Shown here: positions 1 through 8,764 of the stretch, piece by piece
How the letters are laid out: every line of letters begins with the position of its first letter
Position numbering within the stretch: the first letter of the stretch is position 1
Source: CAWBRT01 sp963696525
GTDB lineage: Bacteria > Acidobacteriota > Terriglobia > Terriglobales > Acidobacteriaceae
DNA: 64,000 nucleotides
Reading direction: 5' to 3'
Assembly (NCBI GenBank): GCA_963696525.1
Contig: CAVOKO010000012.1
Location: 62,001 to 126,000, forward strand
The notes under the pieces: generated by a model
Database searches by the model: none
Told to the model about the DNA's origin: nothing
The model's input: only the letters and a program-made list of their open reading frames with translations
Translations under genes and position numbers: made by a program

Positions 1-32
1 AGTTTTTCGATTGCAACTGCCGGGCAAGCTTG

Positions 33-1154
33 CTAGGCCTCACGCAACTTGATGACAACTTTGATTGCATCTTCGATTCTGTCGCGGGCATACTTCAGCG
101 CCATCGGCAGCTCTTGCAATGGAAAGGTGTGCGTGTGCAGCAGCTTCGCATTGAACCGCTTTTGCTTCATCAGCGCGGCCGCGCGGTGGGTTGCGCTTCT
201 GCCCTCTCCTCGAATGCTATAGATGTAGAGATTGTTCCTCACAATCTTGGCAACGTCCACGAGCGCCGGCTCCAGCGGGAAGGCGGCGAGGCAAATACGG
301 CCTCCGCGAGTCATCATTTCGAGCGCTTGATTCAGCACCTTGGGATGGCCCGAGGATTCAAACAGGTAGTGAACGCCCTGACCGCCGGTGATCCGTGCCA
401 CCGCTGCGACTGGATCGTCGTTGGTTACGTTAATCAGGTAGTCCGCGCCCAGTTGGCCTCCGATTTTCAATCGGGCATCATGCATCTCGGTGAGGATCAC
501 GGGATCGGCGCCCAGGGCTTTGGCCAAGGCAACCGCCATCAGCCCAATGGGGCCGGCGCCGATGACGACCAGGGATTCTCCGGCGATGAGGCCACCCAGA
601 GTATCGAGGCCGTACATGGCGGCTCCGGCGGTCACGATCAAAGTAGCTTCTTCGTCGCCCATCTCCTCTGGCACATGGACGAGGGTGTTCACGTGGTTGA
701 TGGCGTACTGCGCAAACCCTCCGTCGGTGGTGAAGCCGTTGGCGCGGTGTCCCTTGTCGTGTTCGCCGTAATTCATGCCATAGTTCAGACAGGCCGTATA
801 CATGCCCATGCGGCACCTTTCGCAACGGCCACACCCCGCGTGGACCTCCACGGCAACGCGATCGCCGAGGGCGTATTCATCGACCCCCGGGCCGAGTTTG
901 ACAACGGTGCCCATATACTCATGGCCCGGGGTCCAGTTTTTGTTGAATGGAAGACCCCCCTGAACCCAGGCGGGGACACCTATCGAGACGACCTCGACAT
1001 CGGTGCCGCAAATCGCAACCGCATCGACACGCACCAGGACCTCGGCCGGCCCAGGGTCGGGAACCGGTTTTTCGGTCAACCTCAGCTCCTGTGGGCCATC
1101 CAGAACCCAGGCTTTCATCAGCTTCGGAATGGCACACTCTTTCTCTTCCAACAC
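33..1154 (-). CDS. Zinc-binding medium-chain alcohol dehydrogenase
   Basis: The 373-residue protein is a medium-chain dehydrogenase/reductase that should oxidise an alcohol or reduce an aldehyde/ketone with NAD(P). It shows the catalytic zinc region with CGTD and GHEYMGTV, four structural-zinc cysteines in CGRCERCRMGMYTAC, and a Rossmann fold with VIGAGPIGLMAV. I chose the GTG start because GGGAAG lies about nine bases upstream; an internal ATG at 1118 would give MKAWVL and has no visible ribosome site. It is the last gene of the AbfD operon, 21 bases after that gene, so it probably handles a hydroxy- or oxo-intermediate of the same pathway. The substrate cannot be read from the sequence. Confidence 0.9.
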   Translation of the reverse strand: MLEEKECAIPKLMKAWVLDGPQELRLTEKPVPDPGPAEVLVRVDAVAICGTDVEVVSIGVPAWVQGGLPFNKNWTPGHEYMGTVVKLGPGVDEYALGDRVAVEVHAGCGRCERCRMGMYTACLNYGMNYGEHDKGHRANGFTTDGGFAQYAINHVNTLVHVPEEMGDEEATLIVTAGAAMYGLDTLGGLIAGESLVVIGAGPIGLMAVALAKALGADPVILTEMHDARLKIGGQLGADYLINVTNDDPVAAVARITGGQGVHYLFESSGHPKVLNQALEMMTRGGRICLAAFPLEPALVDVAKIVRNNLYIYSIRGEGRSATHRAAALMKQKRFNAKLLHTHTFPLQELPMALKYARDRIEDAIKVVIKLREA

Positions 1155-1175
1155 CGGCTTTACTTCCCTTTCAGG

Positions 1176-2615
1176 CTACTCGGTGATTTTGGCAATCTTC
1201 TTGGCCATCTTCATCTTCTCGCTCAATTTGCCGAGCCTTTGATACATGATTCTCTGGCTCTGTGGAGATCCCGCGCCGTGCATGCTCTCGATCAGCGCGG
1301 TGCCGCCGGTCATGTTCTCCAGCAGTCGCAAGGCTTTCATGCGGGTCTCGGTGGAGACGCCGTCGATGCCCTTCAAGTACTTCTCGACGTACTTGCCGAT
1401 CTTCGGACTGTGCAGATCCTTGTCCGCCGGAAGCGTTGCCAGAATGCCGCCGCCAATGTCCTGCGCCAGCCTCGAAATCTCGTAAATCGCACGCGTGATG
1501 TTGTGCTTCGTACAGTTGGCCAGGAGTGGGTCGGGATAGTAAGCGCCGCTTTTCGTCTTGCTGCCTAAAGCCGAACACGCCACCGAGCCGCTATAGACCG
1601 TCTCCGCAAGGTGCAGCATCTCCACCAGCTTATCCTTGATGTGCGAGGCCCCCAGAGATCCCTGGTACTGGGCCGTGAGAGCGGTTGCGCCGATGATCAC
1701 GTCGGAAACACCTCCCTTGCAGCCGCCGTAATTCTGGCGATGCAGGGTGGCAAACCTTTCGACGAGTATGCCGCTGAAATCGATTTCACCGCACATGAAA
1801 ACCCGCTCCCAGGGAACGAATACATCCTCGAAGATGACCAGCGCTTCGCCGCCGACCATGCCGAATTCCTGGTTGCCGGCGTCGATGCCCTGGGTTTTGC
1901 GCTCGTCGTTGCTCTGACGGCCGAAAATCATCGTAATGCCAGGCGCATCCAATGGAATGGCGGCGACGACCGCATAGGCCTCATCGCCTTCCTGCATGGA
2001 CTGACACGGCATGATCATGATTTCGTGGCTATTGACGGCCCCGGTCTGGTGAGCCTTGGCACCGCGAACCACGATGCCGTCGGCGCGCTTTTCGACGATA
2101 TGAGTGAAAAGATCGGCGTCCGACTGCTGGCTGGGACGCTTCGAGCGATCGCCCTTGACATCCGTCATGCCGCCGGCCAGCATGAAATTCTCTTCCTGGA
2201 TTTTCGCCAGATACTTCTCCAGCCGCTTGAAGTATTCGGTTCCGTGCTTCTCGTCGATTTCATAAGTGGTCATGTAGAGCGCGTTGAGCGCGTCGAAGCC
2301 CACGCAGCGCTGGAAGCAACTGGCGGTTTCGTGCGCCAGGGCGCGAAGCATCTGCACCTTCTTGATCAGGTCGTCCACCGACTGATGAATGTGCGTGAAG
2401 CGGCTGATCTTGCCGCCCGTGAGATGACTCTTAGCCATGAGCAACTCTTCGTATTCCGGAGCCAGCGCCATTTCATAGGTCTTAGCTGCACTGTTGATAT
2501 GCGGAAGGAATGCCGGAAATGCGCTGCGATCCGGAACCTTCTCGCCCATAAAGTAAATATTCAGCGGCTGCTGGCGCAGGCTTTCGACATAATCTTGCTT
2601 GGACTTGATCTTCAT
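1176..2615 (-). CDS. abfD: 4-hydroxybutyryl-CoA dehydratase-type radical enzyme (AbfD/HpaB family)
   Basis: This 479-residue protein belongs to the HpaB/AbfD flavoprotein family. AbfD enzymes carry FAD and a [4Fe-4S] cluster and dehydrate 4-hydroxybutyryl-CoA to crotonyl-CoA by a ketyl radical route. All cluster ligands known from the Clostridium enzyme are present: Cys100 and Cys104 (CFQRC), His292 and Cys299 (HRQNYGGC). The catalytic residues Glu257, Tyr296 and Lys300 also fall at the same or nearly the same numbers. This separates it from the monooxygenases of the family, which lack the cluster. The ATG at 2615 is preceded by GGGGGAG. It lies 8 bases after the CGGC protein and before the zinc dehydrogenase. 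No CoA-transferase or CoA-ligase is visible nearby, so the true acyl substrate is uncertain. Confidence 0.88.
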   Translation of the reverse strand: MKIKSKQDYVESLRQQPLNIYFMGEKVPDRSAFPAFLPHINSAAKTYEMALAPEYEELLMAKSHLTGGKISRFTHIHQSVDDLIKKVQMLRALAHETASCFQRCVGFDALNALYMTTYEIDEKHGTEYFKRLEKYLAKIQEENFMLAGGMTDVKGDRSKRPSQQSDADLFTHIVEKRADGIVVRGAKAHQTGAVNSHEIMIMPCQSMQEGDEAYAVVAAIPLDAPGITMIFGRQSNDERKTQGIDAGNQEFGMVGGEALVIFEDVFVPWERVFMCGEIDFSGILVERFATLHRQNYGGCKGGVSDVIIGATALTAQYQGSLGASHIKDKLVEMLHLAETVYSGSVACSALGSKTKSGAYYPDPLLANCTKHNITRAIYEISRLAQDIGGGILATLPADKDLHSPKIGKYVEKYLKGIDGVSTETRMKALRLLENMTGGTALIESMHGAGSPQSQRIMYQRLGKLSEKMKMAKKIAKITE

Positions 2616-2623
2616 TACTCCCC

Positions 2624-2890
2624 CTAACTGAGTAGCGCTTTGACGATCGCTCCCGCATCCACGCGATCGTGCTTGATGGAGATAACCCGATACCGTGATA
2701 TCTCCGGGTTTTGCTCGGGGCAGGCGCGGTCGCAACCGGCGATCATTAAAACCGTGTCAAAGCCCCGATCGTCGAAGCTGACCCACGCGATGGAATCCCC
2801 GGCAGCGGCCCGGATCTTGGCGAACAGCTCGACTCTATCGAATCCCGGATCGCAACCACCGCAGTATTTCAGGGCCGCCCGCTTGCTCAT
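2624..2890 (-). CDS. Small CGGC-motif protein
   Basis: An 88-residue cytosolic protein with CGGCDP at Cys10/Cys13 and a second pair at Cys53/Cys57 (CDRAC). The four cysteines could hold a metal or Fe-S cluster, or act as a redox thiol pair. I do not recognise a named family. The start has AAAGGA upstream. It sits directly before the AbfD-type dehydratase with an 8-base gap, so co-translation is likely. A role in cluster assembly, electron supply or activation of the radical dehydratase is inference from position and cysteines only. Confidence 0.75.
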   Translation of the reverse strand: MSKRAALKYCGGCDPGFDRVELFAKIRAAAGDSIAWVSFDDRGFDTVLMIAGCDRACPEQNPEISRYRVISIKHDRVDAGAIVKALLS

Positions 2891-2920
2891 CGAATCCTTT
2901 GCCCCGTCACCGGCCGCTAC

Positions 2921-3041
2921 CAGGCTGCTGAAAAAACGCGTCGAAGCACCAAGCGAGGCGCTACGTCATATATGCATCACAATGTCCCTGCACAAAGACT
3001 TTGTGGCGCTCTGCCTAGAACCTGCTTTTCCGCAGCCTCCT
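2921..3041. repeat. Dispersed palindromic repeat, copy 1 (internal deletion)
   Basis: The segment starts with GGCTGCTGAAAAAACGCGTC and ends with CTTTTCCGCAGCC. It matches the copy at 9803-9963 in reverse orientation: ACGCGTCGAAG, then AAGCGAGGCGCTACG. The roughly 40-base core palindrome is missing. It lies in the 149-base gap between the SDR stop codon and the CGGC gene, inside an otherwise tight operon, so it is probably transcribed. Confidence 0.7.
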
Positions 3042-3819
3042 AAACGAGGGTGTGGCCACCGTCGATATAGAACTCACCCCCGGTCATAAATGGCGGGCAG
3101 GTCGCCAGGCACAGTGAAATCGACTGTAACTCGCAAACCTCGCCCAACCGGTTGATCGGTATCATTTTCTTGACCATCTTCTGCCCTATTTCCGAGGCGA
3201 AGAAGTCCTTATTGATGTCGGTCAGAATATAGCCGGGGCAAAGCGCGTTCACCTGGACGTTGTCGCGCATCAACTCGAGCGCCATCACCTTGGTCAACTG
3301 GATGACGGCGGCTTTACTGGCGCAGTATCCCAACAGGTTGCGCGTCGCAATCTTCCCCAGGATCGAGGCGACATTGATGATCTTGCCGCTCTTTTGCCGC
3401 GCCATGACCTGGCCAGCCGCCCGCGAGACCAAGAAGGTTCCCCGGAAGTCGACGTTCATCACTTCATCCAGATCCGCGTCGGTCATCTTCAACACCGGTT
3501 TTTCGCTGCCCGATATTCCCGCGCAATTGACCAGAATGTCTATCGTTCCGAACTCCGCCACCACCTCTTTCACAACTCCGTCGACCAGCTTGGAATCATG
3601 CACGTCGAGAGCTTTGCCGGCTGCCTTCACGCCGTAGGTCTCGGCGATTTTCTTCGCCGCCGACTGGCAGCCCGCCAAGTTGCGAGCGGCAAGCACCACG
3701 CTGGCTCCGGCCGCGGCATAGGTCTCAGCCATGGTTAACCCAATCCCTCTATATCCACCCGTAATGAGAGCTACCTTGCCGTCGAGCGCGAACAGCTTGT
3801 CGAAGATAGGATGTGCCAT
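3040..3819 (-). CDS. Short-chain dehydrogenase/reductase
   Basis: A classical SDR of 259 residues that transfers hydride between NAD(P)H and a hydroxy/oxo substrate. It has the cofactor motif TGGYRGIG near the N-terminus, NCAG in the middle and the catalytic Ser and YCASK. The ATG at 3819 has GGGAGAA upstream. It lies 28 bases after the aminotransferase, which fits a step acting on the oxo acid made by that enzyme. The substrate is not known. A repeat copy abuts the stop codon. Confidence 0.92.
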   Translation of the reverse strand: MAHPIFDKLFALDGKVALITGGYRGIGLTMAETYAAAGASVVLAARNLAGCQSAAKKIAETYGVKAAGKALDVHDSKLVDGVVKEVVAEFGTIDILVNCAGISGSEKPVLKMTDADLDEVMNVDFRGTFLVSRAAGQVMARQKSGKIINVASILGKIATRNLLGYCASKAAVIQLTKVMALELMRDNVQVNALCPGYILTDINKDFFASEIGQKMVKKMIPINRLGEVCELQSISLCLATCPPFMTGGEFYIDGGHTLV

Positions 3820-3847
3820 TCTCAGTTCTCCCTGAACAAGCTCCTGG

Positions 3848-5050
3848 CTAGCAATTATTTCTACGGGCGACTTTCTCCGACAGCTTCTTGAAGCACAGCT
3901 CGACCGCATCGAGTGTGGATTCACGCTTGGCAAAGACGAACCTGACTTGTTGGTTTCCGCCGTTTGATTTGTAAAAGCTCGATCCTGGAACAGCCGCGAT
4001 TCCTCCCTCCTCGACCAAGTACTTCACGAAAGCGAGGTCGCTCTCGAATCCGAACGAGGACACGTCAGACATGATGTAGTAGGCGCCACGGGGAGTGAAT
4101 GCCCTGAAGCCGGCCTCTCGCAGCGCCTTCAACACGCGGTCGCGGCGCCGCTGGTACCCTTCCGCCAGCCCCTGGTAGTAGCTTTCCGGCAAAGCGAGCG
4201 CAACCGCTCCCGCGGCCTGCAAGGGCGAGGGAGCACCAACCGTAAGGAAATCGTGCACCTTGCGAATGGCGCTCGTAAGCGTTGGGGGCGCAACCGCCCA
4301 TCCCACACGCCAACCAGTCACGCTGTAAGTTTTTGACATCCCATTGATGGTAACGGTGCGGTCGCGCATGCCGTCGATAGTGGCCAGCGAGACGTGTTGT
4401 GCGCCGTCGTAAAGAATGTGCTCGTAGATCTCGTCGGTCACGGCGATAACGTCGAACTCGAGGCAGAGATCGCGTATGCATTCCAGCTCGGCCCGGGTGA
4501 ATACTTTACCCGTCGGATTGTTCGGAGTGTTGACGATGATGACCCTGGTGCGAGCGCTGAAGGCGGCGCGCAACTCGGCTGGATCAAAGCTCCATTCGCC
4601 TTCCGGTTCCCGCGGCGGACGTAAGCTGACGAACTTGGGCGTGGCGCCGGAGAGAATCGTGTCCGGCCCATAATTTTCGTAGAAAGGCTCGAACACCACG
4701 ACCTCTTCGCCCGCATCCACAAGGGCGAGCAGCGTGGAGATCATCGCCTCCGTGGCCCCGCAGCAGACGGTCACCTCCGTCTCCGGATCCAAATCGAGAC
4801 CTTGCCACACCTTCATTTTGCGCACAATTCCCTGCCGCAGGTCTCTCGCTCCCCAGGTAATCGCATATTGGTTGATCTCCGATGCGATCGCCTGTTGTGC
4901 CGCGCACTTGAGTTCCTCCGGCGCGGGGAAATCGGGAAATCCCTGCGCCAGGTTGATGGCATTGAACCGCAGCGCCTGCCGCGTCATGTCGCGAATCACC
5001 GACTCCCTGAACTGAGCTGCTTTCGAACTGATCCCACTCTGCTTGCTCAT
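3848..5050 (-). CDS. Class I/II PLP-dependent aminotransferase
   Basis: A 400-residue fold-type I aminotransferase of the aspartate/kynurenine aminotransferase group. It moves an amino group from an amino acid to a 2-oxo acid. The PLP lysine is in MSKTYSVTGWRVGW, with NTPNNPTG and DEIYEH before it and the substrate-binding Arg region near the C-terminus. The ATG at 5050 has TGGAGAT upstream. It sits between the amino acid importer and the SDR, so it probably starts the breakdown of the imported amino acid. Specificity cannot be read. Confidence 0.92.
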   Translation of the reverse strand: MSKQSGISSKAAQFRESVIRDMTRQALRFNAINLAQGFPDFPAPEELKCAAQQAIASEINQYAITWGARDLRQGIVRKMKVWQGLDLDPETEVTVCCGATEAMISTLLALVDAGEEVVVFEPFYENYGPDTILSGATPKFVSLRPPREPEGEWSFDPAELRAAFSARTRVIIVNTPNNPTGKVFTRAELECIRDLCLEFDVIAVTDEIYEHILYDGAQHVSLATIDGMRDRTVTINGMSKTYSVTGWRVGWAVAPPTLTSAIRKVHDFLTVGAPSPLQAAGAVALALPESYYQGLAEGYQRRRDRVLKALREAGFRAFTPRGAYYIMSDVSSFGFESDLAFVKYLVEEGGIAAVPGSSFYKSNGGNQQVRFVFAKRESTLDAVELCFKKLSEKVARRNNC

Positions 5051-5082
5051 TTGCTTATATCTCCAGTATTGCAAATTGCAAC

Positions 5083-6252
5083 CTAGTTCGCTGGATATAG
5101 AATCTTCTTTTGTCCCTTTTGCCATTGCACGATCATGACTTCCTTCTTGGCTTGTCCCTTTGCGTCAAAGGCGGTCGGTCCCTGCACCCCGGGGAGATCT
5201 TTTGTCGCGGCCAGAGCATCGCGCATACCGCTGCGGGAACCGGCCAAATCTTTGGCCGCGCCAGATTTTTCGATGGCATTCTTCGCGATATACACTGCTT
5301 CATAAATTGCGGCGGCGAACATATCCGGAGGAACACCGTATTTCGTTTTGTAAGCGTTCACAAATTGCTGCGCCAAAGGATTTGGAGAACTGACCTCGAA
5401 GTAGCTGGTGCAGATCAATCCTTCGTCCGCTTCGCCGGCGAGGTTATTGTAATCGTAGGAAGACAGACCGCCGAACCCAAACAGTTGAGACTTGATCCCC
5501 AGCTCCTTGGCCTGCCGGGTAATTTGCGACCCTTCCGACAGGTTGCCGGCGATGATCATGGCATCCGGTTTGGTGTTCTTGAACTTCGTTAGTTGGGCGT
5601 AAAAGTCCGTATCACCGATGCTGTAGGACTCGGCGCTAACCTGCCCGCTCTTTTCCGTAATGTACTTGGTGACCGCAGCAGCCAATCCCTTGCCATAGTC
5701 GGTGTTTTCATGGATGACCGCAAACTTGCGGTTCTTGGTGTTGTTGTAAATGTAATTCATCAATTGTTCGGCTTGCATCGGGTTCGTCGCCGAGTTGCGG
5801 AAGACCCACTTGTTACCCGACTCGGTAATGTCGATGGCAACCGCGATCGGAACCAGCATCGGAATCTTTTCGCGATCGATAACCTTCATGTCGGCCAGAG
5901 TGGTTGCGCTGTTGAAGGTACCGATCAGGAAGCGCACTTCATCCTTGGTAACCAGCTTTTCCGTGGCCGAAACCGATTGCGCGGGAACCGAAGCGTCGTC
6001 CTCGAAAATTGGCTCCATCGTCTGGCCGCCCACGCCTCCGGTCTTGTTGATTTCATCGACGGCCAATTGCACGCCTTGCTTCATGCTTTGGCCCGGCTTG
6101 GCGTTAGGTCCCGTGTAAGGTCCAATCACGCCGAACTTAACCGGTTCTTTCTTGTCTCCGCCGCCCTGACATCCGGTCGCAATTAAACCGGCCACCATCA
6201 GCAGGACCACAAAAAAAGCCGGCCATCTCGCACTACTTTGAGAACGTGTCAT
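5083..6252 (-). CDS. livJ: Branched-chain amino acid ABC transporter substrate-binding lipoprotein
   Basis: A 389-residue periplasmic binding protein of the LivJ/LivK class (type I, two-lobed). The N-terminus has a hydrophobic signal and the lipobox IATGC, so it is anchored to a membrane by a lipidated cysteine near residue 28. The body shows the family pattern KFGVIGPYTGPNA and PIFEDDAS. Its gene follows livF by 22 bases and ends 32 bases before the aminotransferase. Liv-type systems also carry amides, urea and aromatic acids, so leucine is not implied. Confidence 0.93.
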   Translation of the reverse strand: MTRSQSSARWPAFFVVLLMVAGLIATGCQGGGDKKEPVKFGVIGPYTGPNAKPGQSMKQGVQLAVDEINKTGGVGGQTMEPIFEDDASVPAQSVSATEKLVTKDEVRFLIGTFNSATTLADMKVIDREKIPMLVPIAVAIDITESGNKWVFRNSATNPMQAEQLMNYIYNNTKNRKFAVIHENTDYGKGLAAAVTKYITEKSGQVSAESYSIGDTDFYAQLTKFKNTKPDAMIIAGNLSEGSQITRQAKELGIKSQLFGFGGLSSYDYNNLAGEADEGLICTSYFEVSSPNPLAQQFVNAYKTKYGVPPDMFAAAIYEAVYIAKNAIEKSGAAKDLAGSRSGMRDALAATKDLPGVQGPTAFDAKGQAKKEVMIVQWQKGQKKILYPAN

Positions 6253-6274
6253 GCAACCTATCCCCTCTTAAGAT

Positions 6275-6976
6275 TTATTCGCCTAAATATGCCTTCTTGA
6301 CATGCTCGCTCGCCAGCATTTCGGGCGCCGAACCGGACAAGGTCACCTGACCGGTTTCCAACACGTAGCCTCGCTGAGCGACTTGCAATGCCCGAAATGC
6401 GTTCTGTTCGATCAGCAGCACGGTGACGCCTTCGCGATTGATAGTCTGGATGATCTCGAAGATTTTATCGACCAGCATCGGCGCCAGCCCAAGCGAGGGT
6501 TCATCCAACAATAACAGCCGTGGCCTCGACATCAGGGCGCGGCCCATCGCCAACATCTGCTGCTCCCCGCCGGATAATGTTCCGGCAATCTGCCGCTGCC
6601 GTTCCTTAATTACAGGAAAATAGCTGTAGATCCGTTCATAATCCTCAACCAAATTCTCCCCGTCGCGCGTGTATGCACCCAATTCCAAGTTCTCCAGCAC
6701 CGTCATCCTGGGGAAGATCTGCCTTCCTTCGGGGCAGTGGCTCACTCCAGCCTTGACGATATGGCGAGTACCGCGGCCGGTTATGTCCGCACCCGATAAC
6801 ACGATAGTGCCGCCGGCGACCGGCACCAAGCCGGAGATGGCTCTCACGGTGGTTGTCTTGCCGGCACCGTTCGCGCCGATGAGCGTGACAATCTCCCCTT
6901 CTTCGACGTAGAAGTCGATGCCCTTCAAGGCTCGTATGTGGCCATATTCAACCCTAAGATTACTCACGCGCAACAA
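6275..6976 (-). CDS. livF: ABC transporter ATP-binding protein LivF
   Basis: A 233-residue ABC ATPase of the amino acid importer. It has Walker A GANGAGKTT, the signature LSGGEQQ and Walker B LLLLDEPSLGLAP, and the LivF-type LIEQNAFRAL segment. The first codon appears to be TTG, one base after the livG stop, which points to coupled translation. It should sit on the cytosolic face of the LivHM channel together with LivG. Confidence 0.94.
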   Translation of the reverse strand: MLRVSNLRVEYGHIRALKGIDFYVEEGEIVTLIGANGAGKTTTVRAISGLVPVAGGTIVLSGADITGRGTRHIVKAGVSHCPEGRQIFPRMTVLENLELGAYTRDGENLVEDYERIYSYFPVIKERQRQIAGTLSGGEQQMLAMGRALMSRPRLLLLDEPSLGLAPMLVDKIFEIIQTINREGVTVLLIEQNAFRALQVAQRGYVLETGQVTLSGSAPEMLASEHVKKAYLGE

Positions 6977-6977
6977 A

Positions 6978-7739
6978 TCAGTTCACCCGCCGGCCAAGAT
7001 AGGCTTCGATCACCTCGGTGTTTGCCTGCACCTCCGAGGGGGTGCCCTCGGCGATCTTGCGGCCATAATTGAGAACCGCTATGCGATCGCAGATGCTCAT
7101 GATCAGTTTCATATCGTGCTCCACCAGCAGAATCGTGAATCCCATGTCCCGCACCTGGCGGATCAACCGCATGAGTTCGGCTGTCTCTTGCGGATTCATC
7201 CCCGCTGCCGGTTCATCGAGCAGGAGAAGTTGCGGTTCGGTGGCCAAGGCCCGCACGATCTCCAATTCACGCTGCAGACCGTACGCAAGATTTTTCGCCT
7301 TCTCTTCCTTGTATCGGTTGAGCCGAAACATTCCCAGGAGTTTGTTCAGGTACTCCTCGGCTCTTTTCTCTTCCTGCCGTTTCCTGGGGGTATGAAAAAC
7401 GTCGTCCAATATGGACTCGCGCAGGCGGCAATGCCGCCCTACCATCACGTTTTCCCAAACCGTCATGCTGGAGAACAAGCGAATATTCTGAAACGTGCGA
7501 GCGATTCCGCAGCGTGTCACGACGTCCGGTCTTTTCCCGGTAATGTCTTTTCCATCCAACTGAATCTTACCGGAGGCCGGCTTGTAGATTCCGCTAATCA
7601 TGTTGAAGATGGTTGTTTTGCCCGAACCATTCGGCCCGATGAGGCCGAGGATCTCGCCATTGCCGACCGTCAAATCAACATCATTGATGGCAACAAGACC
7701 GCCGAAACGGATGATGAGATTTTCGCAGGACAACAACAC
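6978..7739 (-). CDS. livG: ABC transporter ATP-binding protein LivG
   Basis: A 253-residue ABC ATPase, partner of LivF. It has Walker A GPNGSGKTT, Walker B LLLDEPAAGMNP and the LivG-specific VEHDMKL segment; the usual LSGGQ is replaced by LAYGLQ, as is normal for LivG. I chose a GTG start at 7739 that overlaps the livM stop (TAGTG) and has AGGAAGG just upstream. A longer form from 7796 would overlap livM by 58 bases. Confidence 0.92.
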   Translation of the reverse strand: MLLSCENLIIRFGGLVAINDVDLTVGNGEILGLIGPNGSGKTTIFNMISGIYKPASGKIQLDGKDITGKRPDVVTRCGIARTFQNIRLFSSMTVWENVMVGRHCRLRESILDDVFHTPRKRQEEKRAEEYLNKLLGMFRLNRYKEEKAKNLAYGLQRELEIVRALATEPQLLLLDEPAAGMNPQETAELMRLIRQVRDMGFTILLVEHDMKLIMSICDRIAVLNYGRKIAEGTPSEVQANTEVIEAYLGRRVN

Positions 7740-8755
7740 TATGGGTCCTTCCTGGCCGCGACTGCCTTGGTGAGCGCACGTTTCCGGTTCGTCCATGCCG
7801 TGATTATGCGCTCCCGAGTGGATATGACGGCGCCCACCAACCCGCCGGGCATATATAGGATCATGACGAACATGGCTAATCCATAAATGACCAGCCGGTA
7901 GTCTTTAAAGAAACGCATTGATTCCAGCAGATAAGTAATTCCTACCGCGCCAATGACCGGCCCGACGATCGTACCCATGCCTCCGAGTACCATCATGATC
8001 AGGATGTTGATCGCTTCGCTGATGGTAAACGTATCTGGACTGATGAAACGAATATAGCTGGCGTAAAGAGCCCCGGCCAGGCCGGATAGTCCCGCTCCCG
8101 CCGCAAAAGCGACGATTTTGTAAAACGTCAAGTTGATGCCCATGACTTCGGCCGCGATCTGATCGTCATGGATGGCACGAAGGGCGCGATTGATTTTAGA
8201 GTTGACGAAATTGCGGTAGAGCACGAGCACGACTAACAGGATTACCAGGATCAGGTAATACATGCCGATCTTGCTGTCGAACGTCAGCGTGGTCACGCCC
8301 AGCGGTATTGGGTTGGGCGATGGAATGCCGATCAAGCCGTTCGGTCCCCGCGTGACCCTGTCCCAGTTCAACAGAATCAGGCGCACGATTTCACCAAAAC
8401 CCAACGTGGCAATAACGAAATATGGCCCCTTCAAGCGAAGCGTCGGCAGCCCAAAAACTACGGCGACCAGCATGGCCGACAAAATGCCAGCCACCGCCGC
8501 CAGCCAGAATGCCAGCCCGAAGTTGAGCATCAAAAGCGCGGACGTATAGCTGCCAATGCCGAAGAATGCCGCCTGCGCCAGCGAGAGCTGCCCCGCATAA
8601 CCTGCAATAACATTGAGCCCCAAGGACAGGAGAATATTGATCAGCGCAAGGATGGCGATATGCAGGTAGTACGACTTAAGACCCAATTGCGGGAATAGTA
8701 ATGCTAGTAATACCGATGCCGATATTGAAAGTTGCTTGACGGAAGGCCTGTACAC
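7739..8755 (-). CDS. livM: Branched-chain amino acid ABC transporter permease LivM
   Basis: A 338-residue inner-membrane permease with many hydrophobic helices and the LivM signatures GYAGQLSLAQAAFFGIGSY and GGMGTIVGPVIGA. It forms the channel with LivH. The start is GTG with only a weak ribosome site. The C-terminal tail is basic and cytosolic. The gene is 9 bases after livH and overlaps the livG start. Confidence 0.94.
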   Translation of the reverse strand: MYRPSVKQLSISASVLLALLFPQLGLKSYYLHIAILALINILLSLGLNVIAGYAGQLSLAQAAFFGIGSYTSALLMLNFGLAFWLAAVAGILSAMLVAVVFGLPTLRLKGPYFVIATLGFGEIVRLILLNWDRVTRGPNGLIGIPSPNPIPLGVTTLTFDSKIGMYYLILVILLVVLVLYRNFVNSKINRALRAIHDDQIAAEVMGINLTFYKIVAFAAGAGLSGLAGALYASYIRFISPDTFTISEAINILIMMVLGGMGTIVGPVIGAVGITYLLESMRFFKDYRLVIYGLAMFVMILYMPGGLVGAVISTRERIITAWTNRKRALTKAVAARKDP

Positions 8756-8764
8756 GTAACTTAC

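Noticed and set aside
30..2627. Long plus-strand open frames opposite the dehydrogenase and AbfD genes
   Set aside because: They are antisense shadows of strongly conserved minus-strand genes and show no family features.
6918..7886. 322-codon plus-strand open frame opposite livG and livF
   Set aside because: Antisense to two ABC ATPases with intact motifs; the translation has no recognisable domain.
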